A stretch of DNA of 64,000 nt, taken from assembly GCA_017508425.1 (NCBI GenBank), contig JAFVYZ010000007.1, positions 1 to 64,000 on the forward strand, read 5' to 3'. Both the position numbers and the translations under genes were made by a program. The first letter of the stretch is position 1; each line of letters starts with the position of its first letter. Shown here one piece after another: positions 53,570-62,466 of this stretch. This stretch comes from Clostridia bacterium. Lineage in GTDB: Bacteria > Bacillota > Clostridia > Oscillospirales > CAG-272. The notes under the pieces are model-generated. The model was not told the DNA's origin, made no database searches, and saw only the letters and a program-made list of their open reading frames with translations.

Positions 53570-53608
53570 AAAAAACGTCGGTGCGGCCCCGAGGAGCTCG
53601 CATCAACG
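53570..53608 (-). terminator. terminator of the distal infC leader
   Basis: Minus strand: CGTTGATGCG pairs with CGCACCGACG (one mismatch, one G-U), capped by GCTCC/GGGGC, then TTTTTT. It is a strong intrinsic terminator or attenuator. Confidence 0.88.
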
Positions 53609-53744
53609 CTTCTCTATTTTACAGCGGCTTCCCGCATATGACCAAAAATGCACGGCCGAAGAAACGCTTGCCCGTGTTGGTGTCATAAGATTGACACTCC
53701 GCGCAAGAGTTGACCGCCGTGCACCACGCCCCCTTTTCGAGCGC
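53570..53744 (-). ncRNA. structured leader RNA, probable ribosomal protein L20 leader
   Basis: About 175 bases transcribed from a consensus promoter and ending at a terminator, upstream of infC-rpmI-rplT. Nested pairing is visible: GTGCACGGC with GCCGTGCAT (nine pairs), inside it CTTGC with GCAAG, inside that GTGTCA with TGACAC, followed by a GCGG/CCGC hairpin. The position, size and order (structured region then attenuator) match the L20-binding leader that represses this operon in Bacillus. The assignment to that RNA family is from context and memory of its conserved pieces, not from a covariance search. Confidence 0.65.
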
Positions 53745-53750
53745 TTTGTC

Positions 53751-53779
53751 ATTATACCGCATTTTTTCGCATTTGTAAA
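53751..53779 (-). promoter_or_regulatory. distal infC promoter (P1)
   Basis: Minus strand: TTTACA (53774-53779), 17-base spacer, TATAAT (53751-53756). Transcription would start near 53744. The remaining stretch up to lon (53780-53990) is AT-rich, and I see no gene in it. Confidence 0.85.
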
Positions 53780-53992
53780 GTGTTAAAAAGCGACAATTTT
53801 TGCCTTGAAATTTCGTGATTTTTCACACATGTAGAGAAAAATCGGGACAAATATACCCTCTTTCTCGCGATTTTTTGATCATTTTGACAAATCTTACCCC
53901 CGTGCTCCGAATTTTAAAGAAAAAAGTTTACAAACCGTGACAAGGCGCACAATTGGGTGATGCGATGCCCGATCGAGCAAAAAATATGCTTA

Positions 53993-54010
53993 TTTACATT
54001 TAAATGTAAA
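53993..54010. promoter_or_regulatory. 18-bp perfect palindrome upstream of lon
   Basis: TTTACATTTAAATGTAAA is self-complementary over all 18 bases and ends 25 bases before the lon -35. This is a good position for an activator or repressor operator. It is not a CIRCE element or a CtsR heptad repeat. Confidence 0.6.
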
Positions 54011-54034
54011 GATTTTCGCAAAAAATACTGGAAA

Positions 54035-54062
54035 TTGACAAAACAATGTGATATAATATACT
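54035..54062 (+). promoter_or_regulatory. promoter of lon
   Basis: TTGACA (54035-54040), 16-base spacer, TATACT (54057-54062). Transcription would start about 30 bases before the ATG. Confidence 0.75.
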
Positions 54063-54096
54063 CTAAATAACTGTTTAAACCCGAAAGGATCCCCTT

Positions 54097-56499
54097 ATGT
54101 CACAATTCACACAAAGGGCCGATACGCTGACCCTGCCCGTGCTTCCCTTGGGCGGCATTACGGCCTTCCCCGCCATTCCCCTGAATTTCGAACTGACCGA
54201 CGACGCCTCGATCGCCGCGGCCGATGCGGCGAATGCCACCGATGCGTTCGTTCTTTTGATTTCCCTGCAGGCCCCCGCAAACGACCCCCTGACGGCCGAC
54301 CACTTTTACAAAACAGGCACGGTCGCCAAGATCAAGCAAAGCATCAAGACCGAGGTGGGCGAGATGCGTGTGGTGCTTGAGGGCTATGCCCGTGCGGAGC
54401 TTTTGGAGCTGCACCGCTTTGCCGACTATTACACCGCTACGGTGGCTGTCAAGGCCCCCTCGGTGACCGACGTGCCCGAGCTTTACGATGAGGCCATGAT
54501 GCGTGAGGCCGCCCGACTCCTGGACGGGATGAAGGCCCTGATGCCCACGGTCAGCGATGACGTGATCAAGGCCGCCAAGGCCATTCGCTCCCCCGGTGCC
54601 TTCGCCGATTTCATCGCGGCCAACGTCTTGGTACGCGGCGAGGACAAGCAGCTGATCCTTGACACCTACGACGAGACCGAGCGTCTTTCCTGCCTCCTGC
54701 CCCTGATGCAAGAGGAGACCGAGCTGCTCCGCTGCGAGATCGACATTCACCGTGAGGTGCGCGAGCGCCTGAATCAAAACCAAAAGGATTTTTACCTGCG
54801 AGAGCAGATGCGCGTCATCGAGGAGGAGCTCGGTGACGGGGCCGAAAGCGAGATCGACGAGCTGGAGGCACGCATCCGCGCCACCAAGCTCCCCGAAGAG
54901 ATCGAGAAAAAGCTTTTAAAGGAGCTCTCCCGCATGGCCAAAACGCCCTTCGGCTCCTCCGAGGCCAGCGTCCTTCGCACCTATCTTGACGTGTGTCTGG
55001 ACCTTCCCTGGAACGAGAAAACCGAGGACCGCGTGGACATTGCCGCGGCACAGAAAATTCTCGATGCCGACCACGAGGGTCTTTCCAAGGTCAAGGAGCG
55101 CATTCTTGAATTTTTGGCCGTGCGCAAGCTGAACCCGGATCTTGGGAACCAGGTCCTTTGCTTGGTCGGCCCTCCAGGCGTCGGCAAGACCTCGGTAGCG
55201 CACTCCATTGCGCGTGCGATGAACCGAAAGTACGTACGCGTTTCGCTTGGCGGTGTGCGCGACGAGGCCGACATTCGCGGCCACCGCAAGACCTATCTCG
55301 GCGCGATGCCCGGCCGCATTATGGCGGCACTCACCCAGGCCGGCACCAAAAACCCCCTGATTTTGCTGGACGAGATCGACAAAATGACAAGAAACTCGCA
55401 CGGGGACCCCTCCTCGGCGTTGCTGGAGGTTTTGGACGGCGAGCAAAACAAGCACTTCCGCGATCACTTCACCGAGGTGCCCTTTGACCTCTCGGAATGT
55501 CTTTTCATCGCCACCGCAAACACCCTTGAGGGTGTACCGCGGCCGCTGATTGACCGAATGGAGATCATTGAGCTCACCACCTACACTAAGAGTGAGAAAA
55601 TGGCGATTGCCAAAAATCATCTGATCCCGAAGCAATTAAAGCGCCACGGGCTTGACCGTCGGCGTCTGCGTATCACCGACGAGGCCGTATCGGGCATCAT
55701 CGACGATTACACGCGCGAGGCGGGTGTGCGAAATCTTGAGCGCGAGATCGGCACCATCTGCCGCAAGACGGCCAAGCGCGTGGCATCGGGCATCAAGGGG
55801 CTGACCGTCGTCACAAACGACAATCTCCCCGACCTGTTAGGCCCGCGCAAGCTTCCGCGCGAAAAAGCCGAGGGCGAGGACCTTTGCGGCGTGGTAAACG
55901 GCCTTGCCTACACCGAGGCGGGCGGCGATCTTTTGAAGGTCGAGGCTCTCCCGTTCCCCGGCGAGGGCAAGATCGAGCTCACCGGCTCACTCGGCGACGT
56001 AATGAAGGAATCGGCCAAGATCGCCGTCAGCTTCCTGCGTGCCAACGCCGAAATCCTCGGCGTCGAGCCCGATTTTTACAAGACCAACGACATACATATC
56101 CACTTCCCCGAGGGCGCGGTTCCAAAGGATGGCCCCTCGGCCGGCGTGACGATGGTGACAGCACTGGTCAGTGCCCTCTCGGGCAAGCCCGTGCGCCACG
56201 ACGTGGCTATGACGGGAGAGGTAACGCTAACGGGCAACGTATTGCCGATCGGAGGCCTGAAGGAAAAAACCATGGCTGCGGCCGCGGCCGGCGTCAAGAC
56301 CGTGCTGATTCCCGAAGGAAATTTGCGCGACCTGCCGCTGCTTGACAAGGATGCCGTTGCCTCCCTTAAGATTGTACCTTGCCGTCATTTGTTTGACGTA
56401 TTAAATCTTGCTCTTGTGGGCGGTATGACCGCAAAAAAGCCCGCTGTGGGTATGCCCTGTGCCCCCTCGAACATGGCCGAGACCGCAAGACAGGCGTGA
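54097..56499 (+). CDS. lon: ATP-dependent Lon protease (LonA)
   Basis: An 800-residue cytosolic LonA. The N-terminal substrate domain (about 10-200) is followed by a coiled region. The AAA+ ATPase has Walker A GPPGVGKTSVAHSIA (from about 355) and Walker B ILLDEIDKM. The C-terminal protease domain has catalytic Ser681 in PKDGPSAG and Lys722 in GGLKEK. It degrades damaged and regulatory proteins. It is the first of a ten-gene plus-strand run, with engB ten bases downstream, a linkage common in Firmicutes. The N-terminal domain is diverged but of normal length. Confidence 0.97.
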   Translation: MSQFTQRADTLTLPVLPLGGITAFPAIPLNFELTDDASIAAADAANATDAFVLLISLQAPANDPLTADHFYKTGTVAKIKQSIKTEVGEMRVVLEGYARAELLELHRFADYYTATVAVKAPSVTDVPELYDEAMMREAARLLDGMKALMPTVSDDVIKAAKAIRSPGAFADFIAANVLVRGEDKQLILDTYDETERLSCLLPLMQEETELLRCEIDIHREVRERLNQNQKDFYLREQMRVIEEELGDGAESEIDELEARIRATKLPEEIEKKLLKELSRMAKTPFGSSEASVLRTYLDVCLDLPWNEKTEDRVDIAAAQKILDADHEGLSKVKERILEFLAVRKLNPDLGNQVLCLVGPPGVGKTSVAHSIARAMNRKYVRVSLGGVRDEADIRGHRKTYLGAMPGRIMAALTQAGTKNPLILLDEIDKMTRNSHGDPSSALLEVLDGEQNKHFRDHFTEVPFDLSECLFIATANTLEGVPRPLIDRMEIIELTTYTKSEKMAIAKNHLIPKQLKRHGLDRRRLRITDEAVSGIIDDYTREAGVRNLEREIGTICRKTAKRVASGIKGLTVVTNDNLPDLLGPRKLPREKAEGEDLCGVVNGLAYTEAGGDLLKVEALPFPGEGKIELTGSLGDVMKESAKIAVSFLRANAEILGVEPDFYKTNDIHIHFPEGAVPKDGPSAGVTMVTALVSALSGKPVRHDVAMTGEVTLTGNVLPIGGLKEKTMAAAAAGVKTVLIPEGNLRDLPLLDKDAVASLKIVPCRHLFDVLNLALVGGMTAKKPAVGMPCAPSNMAETARQA

Positions 56500-56508
56500 G
56501 GAGTTTTT

Positions 56509-57111
56509 ATGAATTTGCAAAACACCAAACTCTTTATCAGTGCAGGTGAGCTTCGCCAGTTCCCCTCGCACGACGTGCCGCAGGTCGCCCTTTCGGGGCG
56601 CTCCAACGTTGGCAAAAGCTCGCTCATCAACACCATTTTGGGGCGCAAGTCCCTGGCGCGTGTGAGCGGCGCCCCCGGAAAGACCATTACCATCAATTTT
56701 TACGACGTGGACAAATCACTGTTTCTCGTCGATCTGCCGGGCTACGGCTTTGCCAAGCGTCCCCCGGCCGACAAGGCGAAGTGGTCGGCACTCACCGACG
56801 GCTTTTTTACCGCAAACAAAAATATCGACCGTCTTGCGCTCGTGCTGCAGCTCATCGACCTCAAGGTAGGACCTACCGCCGACGACGTGATGATGCTGCG
56901 ATATCTGAGCGAAGCAGAATTGCCCTTTGCCATCGTCGCGACCAAGGCAGATAAGCTCAACAAAACCGAACGCGAGGCGGCCCTGACCCGCCTTGCTGAT
57001 CACCCCGACATTCCCACCGACACGCCCGTGATCCCCTTTTCTTCCCTGAAGGGCGAGGGAAAAAATGAGGTGTGGCGCCTCATTGCCCGTTTTACGGGGC
57101 TCAAGGTATAA
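56509..57111 (+). CDS. engB: ribosome-biogenesis GTPase EngB (YsxC)
   Basis: A 200-residue TRAFAC GTPase needed for late 50S assembly. G1 is ALSGRSNVGKSSLINTIL, G2 GAPGKTITINFY, G3 VDLPGYGFAK, G4 ATKADKLNK and G5 FSSLKGEG. It is of family length and follows lon closely. Its stop is one base before the next gene's ATG. Confidence 0.96.
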   Translation: MNLQNTKLFISAGELRQFPSHDVPQVALSGRSNVGKSSLINTILGRKSLARVSGAPGKTITINFYDVDKSLFLVDLPGYGFAKRPPADKAKWSALTDGFFTANKNIDRLALVLQLIDLKVGPTADDVMMLRYLSEAELPFAIVATKADKLNKTEREAALTRLADHPDIPTDTPVIPFSSLKGEGKNEVWRLIARFTGLKV

Positions 57112-57112
57112 C

Positions 57113-57727
57113 ATGATACGATTACTTGTGATAAGACACGGCTATACTGTAACTAATGCCGAGGGACGTTATACGGGGCAGCTGGATGCGCCCCTGACTG
57201 CCGAGGGCGAGGTGCAGGCCGAACGCCTCGGCACTTACCTTGCCGAGCACGAAGCCATCGACCGGATCTACGCGAGCGACCTCTCGCGCGCGATCCGCAC
57301 CGCCGCACCCACGGCCGCACGCTTTGGACTGGATATCATCCCGATGCCCGAGCTGCGCGAAATTGACGTGGGAGAATTTACGGGAATGACCTTCGAGTCG
57401 ATCCGCGTCAACCCGGCCTATCAGGCCCTCAAGCAGGACGCGGTGACCCCCTTCCCCGGCGGCGAGTCCTTTGTGGATCTTTATCTTCGCACCGAAAAGG
57501 CGCTGGAGCGGATCTTGGCCGAGAACACCGACGGAACCGTGATGCTCGTGACACACGCAGGAAACGTGCGATGCTTTAGCTGTATGGCGGCGGGCGACTC
57601 CTATCTCGCCTCGCGCGACCACCCTGCCATTGCCAACACCGCCCTAGATATTTATCAGGTAGAAAACGGTAAGCTGACCCAGATAGCACACGAGGTAAAA
57701 GAGCATTTAGAGGTCCCGACACCTTAA
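57113..57727 (+). CDS. histidine phosphatase family protein (first of a pair)
   Basis: A 204-residue phosphoglycerate-mutase-like phosphatase. The catalytic block is LLVIRHGYTVTNAEGRYTGQLDAPLT (phosphorylated His in RHG). SDLSRAIRTAAPTAARFGLDI, the acidic GEFTGMTFE and the second histidine block MLVTHAGNVRCF follow. Substrates in this family range from sugar phosphates to alpha-ribazole phosphate. I use the ATG at 57113, since the upstream frame opens inside engB. A second member follows after 16 bases. Confidence 0.9.
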   Translation: MIRLLVIRHGYTVTNAEGRYTGQLDAPLTAEGEVQAERLGTYLAEHEAIDRIYASDLSRAIRTAAPTAARFGLDIIPMPELREIDVGEFTGMTFESIRVNPAYQALKQDAVTPFPGGESFVDLYLRTEKALERILAENTDGTVMLVTHAGNVRCFSCMAAGDSYLASRDHPAIANTALDIYQVENGKLTQIAHEVKEHLEVPTP

Positions 57728-57743
57728 AAAATCAAGGATGATC

Positions 57744-58367
57744 ATGACACGAATTATTTTAGTGCGCCACGGGCGCAGTATGGCAAATTTGGAAGATACC
57801 TTCCGCGGTGTGACCGAAACACCGCTTTCTCCCCTCGGCCATCAACAGGCCGAGGCAGTAGCCGATTACCTGACGGCACATGAAAAAATCGATCGGATCT
57901 ACGCCAGTCCCCTCTCGCGTGCGGTGGACACCGTTATGCCCACGGCCAAGCGACTTGGGCTCCACGTCACCCCCGACAGGGGACTGATCGAGGTTGACGG
58001 AGGCCTTTGGGAGGGCTTGCCCTTTGCAGGGCTGACCGAGCTCTATCCCGAAGAATTTGATCGATGGTGCAACGACCCGCGCAACGCCTGCCCCACGGGG
58101 GGCGAGAGCCTGCGTGATCTCTACGCACGCGTGCTTGATTGCATCAAACGGCTGGCGTCGGAAAACGACGGCAAAACGCTGCTCATCGGCTCCCACATGA
58201 CGCCGGTGCGCGCCCTGCTTATCGAGGCCCTTTTCGGGACCGTCGAGAAGTACACACGCGAGGTTAAGGTGCCCAATGCCTCGATCCACATTCTCCGTTT
58301 TGAAAACGGAACGCTGACCCCCGAAAAAATTTCGATCACCGAGCACCTCGGTGAGGACTTATTATAA
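57744..58367 (+). CDS. histidine phosphatase family protein (second of a pair)
   Basis: A 207-residue paralogue of the preceding gene with IILVRHGRSMANLEDTFRGVTETPLS, SPLSRAVDTVMPTAKRLGLHV, GGLWEGLPF and a second block LLIGSHMTPVRALL. The last replaces the usual SHGG/THAG with SHMT, so the phosphate pocket differs from its neighbour. I use the ATG at 57744 with AAGG upstream; the ATG at 57738 overlaps that ribosome site. The two are diverged and probably have different substrates. Confidence 0.88.
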   Translation: MTRIILVRHGRSMANLEDTFRGVTETPLSPLGHQQAEAVADYLTAHEKIDRIYASPLSRAVDTVMPTAKRLGLHVTPDRGLIEVDGGLWEGLPFAGLTELYPEEFDRWCNDPRNACPTGGESLRDLYARVLDCIKRLASENDGKTLLIGSHMTPVRALLIEALFGTVEKYTREVKVPNASIHILRFENGTLTPEKISITEHLGEDLL

Positions 58368-58386
58368 ATCCCGAAAGGAACCCGTT

Positions 58387-59685
58387 ATGATCTTACATTC
58401 TCACCTTGACACAAACGAGCAAGGCCACCTGACGATCGGCGGCATGGATACCGTCGAGCTTGCAAGGGAATTCGGCACCCCCGCCTATGTAATGGACGAG
58501 TCCGTCGTTCGCGCGAATTTCCGCACGTATCTGACCGCCGCGCGCACCCATTTTGGGGAAAATGCGCTCCCGGCCTTTGCCTCGAAGGCCCTTTGCTTTA
58601 CCGAGATCTACCGCATCGCGGCCGAGGAGGGACTTGGCATCGACTGCGTGTCGGGCGGTGAGCTTTATACCGCAAAGCGCGCAGGCTTCCCTGCCGAGCG
58701 CATCTATTTCCACGGCAACAACAAGACCGATGCCGATTTAAGACAGGCCCTTGACATGGGCGTCGGCACGATCGTAGTCGATAACACGGATGAATTAAAG
58801 GCCCTCGATGCCATCGCGCAGGAGCTTGGCCGAGTGCAACGCATTCTTTTGCGCATCACCCCCGGCATCGATCCCCACACCCACCGCGCGATCTCCACGG
58901 GCAACGTGGATTCGAAGTTCGGAAACGCGATTGTCACAGGCGGAGCCATGACGATCACCAAGATGGCCCTTTCCCTGCCCGGTGTGCACCTTGCGGGCTT
59001 CCACTGTCACGTGGGCTCGCAGATCTTTGAGATCTCCCCCTTCCGTGATGCCGCCGACATTATGGTTCGTTATCTCGCGGACGTGAAGCGCGAAACCGGC
59101 TTTGTCACCGAGGAATTAAACCTCGGCGGCGGTCTTGGTGTACGCTATACCGAGCACGACGCACACGTGGATTATGCCAAGTCGATTGCCGACATTGCTA
59201 CCGTGGTGCGCGAAAAGGTACGCGCCGCCGACATTAAGATGCCCCGCGTGATCCTCGAGCCCGGTCGCTCGCTTGTGGCGGCAGCCGGCATTACCCTTTA
59301 TACCGTAGGCAGTGTCAAGGAGATCCCCGGCTTTAAAAATTACATTTCGGTTGACGGCGGCATGCCCGACAATCCGCGCTACGCGCTCTATCAGTCGGAG
59401 TACACCGCGCTCATCGCCAACCGCGCCGCCGAGCCTGCCGATTACCGCGCCACAGTCGCGGGCCGTTGCTGTGAATCGGGCGACCTCATCGGCGAGGATA
59501 TGCCCATTCAGCACGCACAGCGCGGCGATATTCTGGCCGTCCTCTCGACGGGCGCTTACAACTACTCGATGGCCTCAAACTACAACCGCCTGCCCCGTCC
59601 GCCCGTTGTGATGATCAAGGAGGGTGCTGCACGCGTGGTGGTGCGCCGCGAGAGCTTTGAGGACCTTGTGAGAAACGACCTGTAA
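58387..59685 (+). CDS. lysA: diaminopimelate decarboxylase LysA
   Basis: A 432-residue fold-type III PLP enzyme that makes lysine from meso-diaminopimelate. The PLP lysine is in AFASKALCFTEIYR, followed by DCVSGGELYTAKRAGF, HGNNKTDADLRQAL, HCHVGSQIFE, LNLGGGLGVRYTEHD, LEPGRSLVAAAG and GRCCESGDLIGED. The ATG at 58387 has AAAGGAAC upstream; the ORF extends upstream without support. No lysine riboswitch lies in front of it, as the gap to the phosphatase is only 19 bases. Confidence 0.96.
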   Translation: MILHSHLDTNEQGHLTIGGMDTVELAREFGTPAYVMDESVVRANFRTYLTAARTHFGENALPAFASKALCFTEIYRIAAEEGLGIDCVSGGELYTAKRAGFPAERIYFHGNNKTDADLRQALDMGVGTIVVDNTDELKALDAIAQELGRVQRILLRITPGIDPHTHRAISTGNVDSKFGNAIVTGGAMTITKMALSLPGVHLAGFHCHVGSQIFEISPFRDAADIMVRYLADVKRETGFVTEELNLGGGLGVRYTEHDAHVDYAKSIADIATVVREKVRAADIKMPRVILEPGRSLVAAAGITLYTVGSVKEIPGFKNYISVDGGMPDNPRYALYQSEYTALIANRAAEPADYRATVAGRCCESGDLIGEDMPIQHAQRGDILAVLSTGAYNYSMASNYNRLPRPPVVMIKEGAARVVVRRESFEDLVRNDL

Positions 59686-59705
59686 CCTACTTTTAAGGAG
59701 TTATT

Positions 59706-60401
59706 ATGTTTCGTTATATGTTGGGCGGAGGCGATTTGCCCTCATACGTGATCGGTATATTGCTCTCCCTGCCCATTGTTTTCTTATCCCTCTCGGTGCA
59801 CGAAACAGCGCACGGTTACGCCGCGTACCGCCTTGGGGACCCGACGGCAAGAAACCTCGGGCGTCTGACGCTGAATCCCTTAAAGCACCTCGACCCCGTG
59901 GGCTTTGTGTGTATGCTCCTCGCGGGCTTCGGCTGGGCCAACCCCGTGCCGATCAATTCACGCTATTTCAGGAAACCGCGCCGCGACATTGCGATCGTCG
60001 GCGTAGCAGGGCCCTTATCAAACCTCCTGCTGGCGGTGGTGTTCTTACTGCTCCTGCGCTTTGTAGGCTTCGGATGGCTCGCGACTCTCACGTTTGAGAC
60101 CGAGCTTCAATTCAACCTTGCGTACTTCACGGTGCTCTTTCTTTACTACGGCGTGTACATGAACGTCACACTCGCGGTGTTCAATCTCCTGCCCGTGCCG
60201 CCGCTTGACGGCTCGCGCATCTTTTACGTCTTTTTACCTCCGCGCCTTTACTATAAGGTGATGCAGCACGAGCGCACGATCACCCTGGTAGTACTGGCAT
60301 TGCTTCTGCTCGGCCCCCTTTCCTCGCTGATCAATCTCATCTCCTCCCTCATCATCAAGGGGCTGTTTACCCTGGTGGGGATGCCGGGATTTCTGATCTG
60401 A
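59706..60401 (+). CDS. site-2 protease family (M50) membrane protein
   Basis: A 231-residue intramembrane metalloprotease-like protein with five or six hydrophobic helices. The zinc-binding motif is [30 protein letters not shown] (HExxH) and the third ligand region is [14 protein letters not shown]. It has no PDZ or CBS domain, like the short Rip-type proteins often found beside scpA. Its target is unknown. It follows lysA after 20 bases and precedes scpA by 30. Confidence 0.92.
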   Translation: MFRYMLGGGDLPSYVIGILLSLPIVFLSLSVHETAHGYAAYRLGDPTARNLGRLTLNPLKHLDPVGFVCMLLAGFGWANPVPINSRYFRKPRRDIAIVGVAGPLSNLLLAVVFLLLLRFVGFGWLATLTFETELQFNLAYFTVLFLYYGVYMNVTLAVFNLLPVPPLDGSRIFYVFLPPRLYYKVMQHERTITLVVLALLLLGPLSSLINLISSLIIKGLFTLVGMPGFLI

Positions 60402-60431
60402 CGAGTCCCATTTCAACAAAGGAGCTTCCGT

Positions 60432-61217
60432 ATGGAAAATATGACCTACAAGCTAACGGATTTCGAGGGGCCCCTCGACCTTTTGCTGGCTTTGATCGAA
60501 AAAAACAAAATGAATATCCTTGATATTCAGATCTCGCTCATTTGCGACCAATACCTTGAGTTTTTGGCCGAGGCCGAGGCGATGGATATGGATATTGCCA
60601 CCGACTTCCTCAACATGGCAAGCCAATTGATGGTGTGGAAAAGCGAAATGCTGATTCCCCACGAGGAGGAGGGCGAGAAGCCGCCGCGCTTCGAGCTTTC
60701 CGACATTCTTATACGGCACCAGCACGCCAAGGAGGCGGCACCCAAGCTCCATCCCCTGTATGCCTATTTCAGCAACCGCTTTGTCAAGGATACCGACGAG
60801 ATCTCGCCCGACCGCACCTTTGTCGCGGACCAGGACGTGGAGAGCTTGCTTTCGGCGGTGCGGCGCATCAACGCCTACCGCGACTCGATCGAGCGCGTCA
60901 AGACCGCGTTCGTACCCATGACGAGCAAGCCGATCGTGCCTGTGGAGGGCAAGATCGTGATCATTCTCGACACCCTCACGACAAGGGGCACCGCCACCCT
61001 GCGCGAGCTACTGATCGACGCCCCCTCGATTGCCGACCTGATCGCCTCATTCATGGGCATTCTTGAGCTGATGAAGGTACGAAAGATCATCATGGAGGAT
61101 AGCGAGGATGAGGGCAACTCGGTCCACGGCGAGGGCACACGCTTCTTCCTCAACCCCGATGCACCCACCGATGAAAAGATCGACATTGATGCCGACTTTG
61201 CGACACCTGCGAAATAA
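60432..61217 (+). CDS. scpA: segregation and condensation protein A
   Basis: A 261-residue kleisin that bridges the SMC head domains. The N-terminal SMC-neck-binding region is YKLTDFEGPLDLLLALIEKNKMNILDIQISLICDQYLEFL. The C-terminal winged helix binds the SMC cap (VIILDTLTTRGTATLRELLIDAPSIADLIASFMGILELMKVRKI). It works with ScpB from the next gene and with Smc encoded on the other strand. Confidence 0.96.
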   Translation: MENMTYKLTDFEGPLDLLLALIEKNKMNILDIQISLICDQYLEFLAEAEAMDMDIATDFLNMASQLMVWKSEMLIPHEEEGEKPPRFELSDILIRHQHAKEAAPKLHPLYAYFSNRFVKDTDEISPDRTFVADQDVESLLSAVRRINAYRDSIERVKTAFVPMTSKPIVPVEGKIVIILDTLTTRGTATLRELLIDAPSIADLIASFMGILELMKVRKIIMEDSEDEGNSVHGEGTRFFLNPDAPTDEKIDIDADFATPAK

Positions 61218-61231
61218 AAGGAGAGTACGTT

Positions 61232-61876
61232 ATGTCCCAACAAGAACTGAATTTAGAGCCGATCAAAAATCTTGAGGCCTGCATTGAGGCCGTTGTATTT
61301 GCCGCGGGGTACCCTGTGCCCTATCAAAAGCTGGCCGAGGTCACGGGTCTCGGCGTGCGCGAGGTCAAGCGTCTTGCCGAGCGCATTGCCAAGCGCTACG
61401 AGGACGAGGCGCACGGCATTATGATGCTTTGCTTTAAGGATACCTGTCAGCTTTGCACCAAGGAGCAATACGGCGCTTACATCCGCGAGGCCCTCGGGGT
61501 CCGTCGCGGTGGCAACCTGTCGAACTCCTCAATGGAGGTTCTCGCCGTTGTCGCTTACAACCAGCCCGTGACGCGCGCCTTTATCGACGCGGTACGCGGT
61601 GTCGACAGCAACTATGCCGTCAATTCCTTAATTGACAAGGAGCTCATTGCCTCCATGGGCCGTCTGGATGCACCGGGTCGCCCCGTGCTTTACGGCACGA
61701 CCGACAAGTTCCTGCGCGTGTTCGGTATGTCCACGCTGGATGACCTGCCGAAGACCGAGATCGCCCTGCCCGTGGCCAAGCCCGGTGAGCAGCTTTCGAT
61801 CGCCGCGGAGGAAATGAACGGCGAGAGCACAGCCGAAAACGCCGACGGTGTCATCGCCGAGCAGGATGCCAAATAA
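61232..61876 (+). CDS. scpB: segregation and condensation protein B
   Basis: A 214-residue winged-helix protein, dimeric, that binds ScpA. LEACIEAVVFAAGYPVPYQKLAEVTGL, LSNSSMEVLAVVAYNQPVTRAFIDAVRGVDS and LIASMGRLDAPGRPVLYGTTDKFLRVFGM are ScpB hallmarks. It follows scpA after 14 bases. An acidic, disordered-looking tail of about 35 residues ends the protein. Confidence 0.96.
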   Translation: MSQQELNLEPIKNLEACIEAVVFAAGYPVPYQKLAEVTGLGVREVKRLAERIAKRYEDEAHGIMMLCFKDTCQLCTKEQYGAYIREALGVRRGGNLSNSSMEVLAVVAYNQPVTRAFIDAVRGVDSNYAVNSLIDKELIASMGRLDAPGRPVLYGTTDKFLRVFGMSTLDDLPKTEIALPVAKPGEQLSIAAEEMNGESTAENADGVIAEQDAK

Positions 61877-61908
61877 ATATCGATTAAGACAAAAAGGGGG
61901 GTGAAGGT

Positions 61909-62466
61909 ATGCCGACTGCCGTGACCGTGATGCTTGCGGTCCTCCTTTTCTTGCTGCTTTTGCCCATTCTCCCCGTGCATCTCACGATCAAATATCGCGA
62001 GGACCTGTCGATCAAGGCCCATTTGCTTTGCTTTTCGTTTACACTGTATCCCAAAGCCAAAAAGCCGATGCAGGATACCCTCGCTCTCATTCGCGCCATT
62101 TTGGCGGTGCTTTACCGAAAAATGGGCAAGCGTCTGCGCCTGAGGGCCGCGCGTGTCCACATCCGCGTCGCCACAGGGGACGCCGCGACCACGGCGATGC
62201 TGTACGGAGCGGTGTGCGCGACCCTGTCTTACCTTCTCGCGTTTTTGGACCGCTTTACGCGCCTGAAGACCACCGAGGAGAGCACCGTCGTTGTAGCTGA
62301 CTACCTTGCACAAGCGCCAAGCGCCGACGTAAAGCTCGTATTGTCAATGCGCGTATGGGCAGCGATCGTGCTACTGGCACGGTCTTTGCACGATATGAAG
62401 CAACGAAAACAAAAAACCAAGGATAGAAGGCCCCGTGGGGCAAGAAAGGAGCCAAGCCATGGCTGA
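61909..62466 (+). CDS. DUF2953 family membrane-anchored protein (YtfI-like)
   Basis: A 185-residue protein with one N-terminal transmembrane helix (about 5-25). A basic segment follows (IKYREDLSIKAHLLCFSFTLYPKAKKP), and the TGDAATTAMLYGAVCATL block is typical of DUF2953. In spore-formers it lies next to gerW/ytfJ and is expressed in the forespore, but its activity is unknown. It ends in a strongly basic tail. The stop overlaps the gerW start by eight bases. Confidence 0.85.
   Translation: MPTAVTVMLAVLLFLLLLPILPVHLTIKYREDLSIKAHLLCFSFTLYPKAKKPMQDTLALIRAILAVLYRKMGKRLRLRAARVHIRVATGDAATTAMLYGAVCATLSYLLAFLDRFTRLKTTEESTVVVADYLAQAPSADVKLVLSMRVWAAIVLLARSLHDMKQRKQKTKDRRPRGARKEPSHG

Noticed and set aside
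53438..53641. A 67-codon plus-strand frame upstream of infC
   Set aside because: It is antisense to two promoters and the terminator of the infC leader, without coding character.
58368..58386. Lysine riboswitch for lysA
   Set aside because: The gap is 19 bases and holds only the ribosome site.
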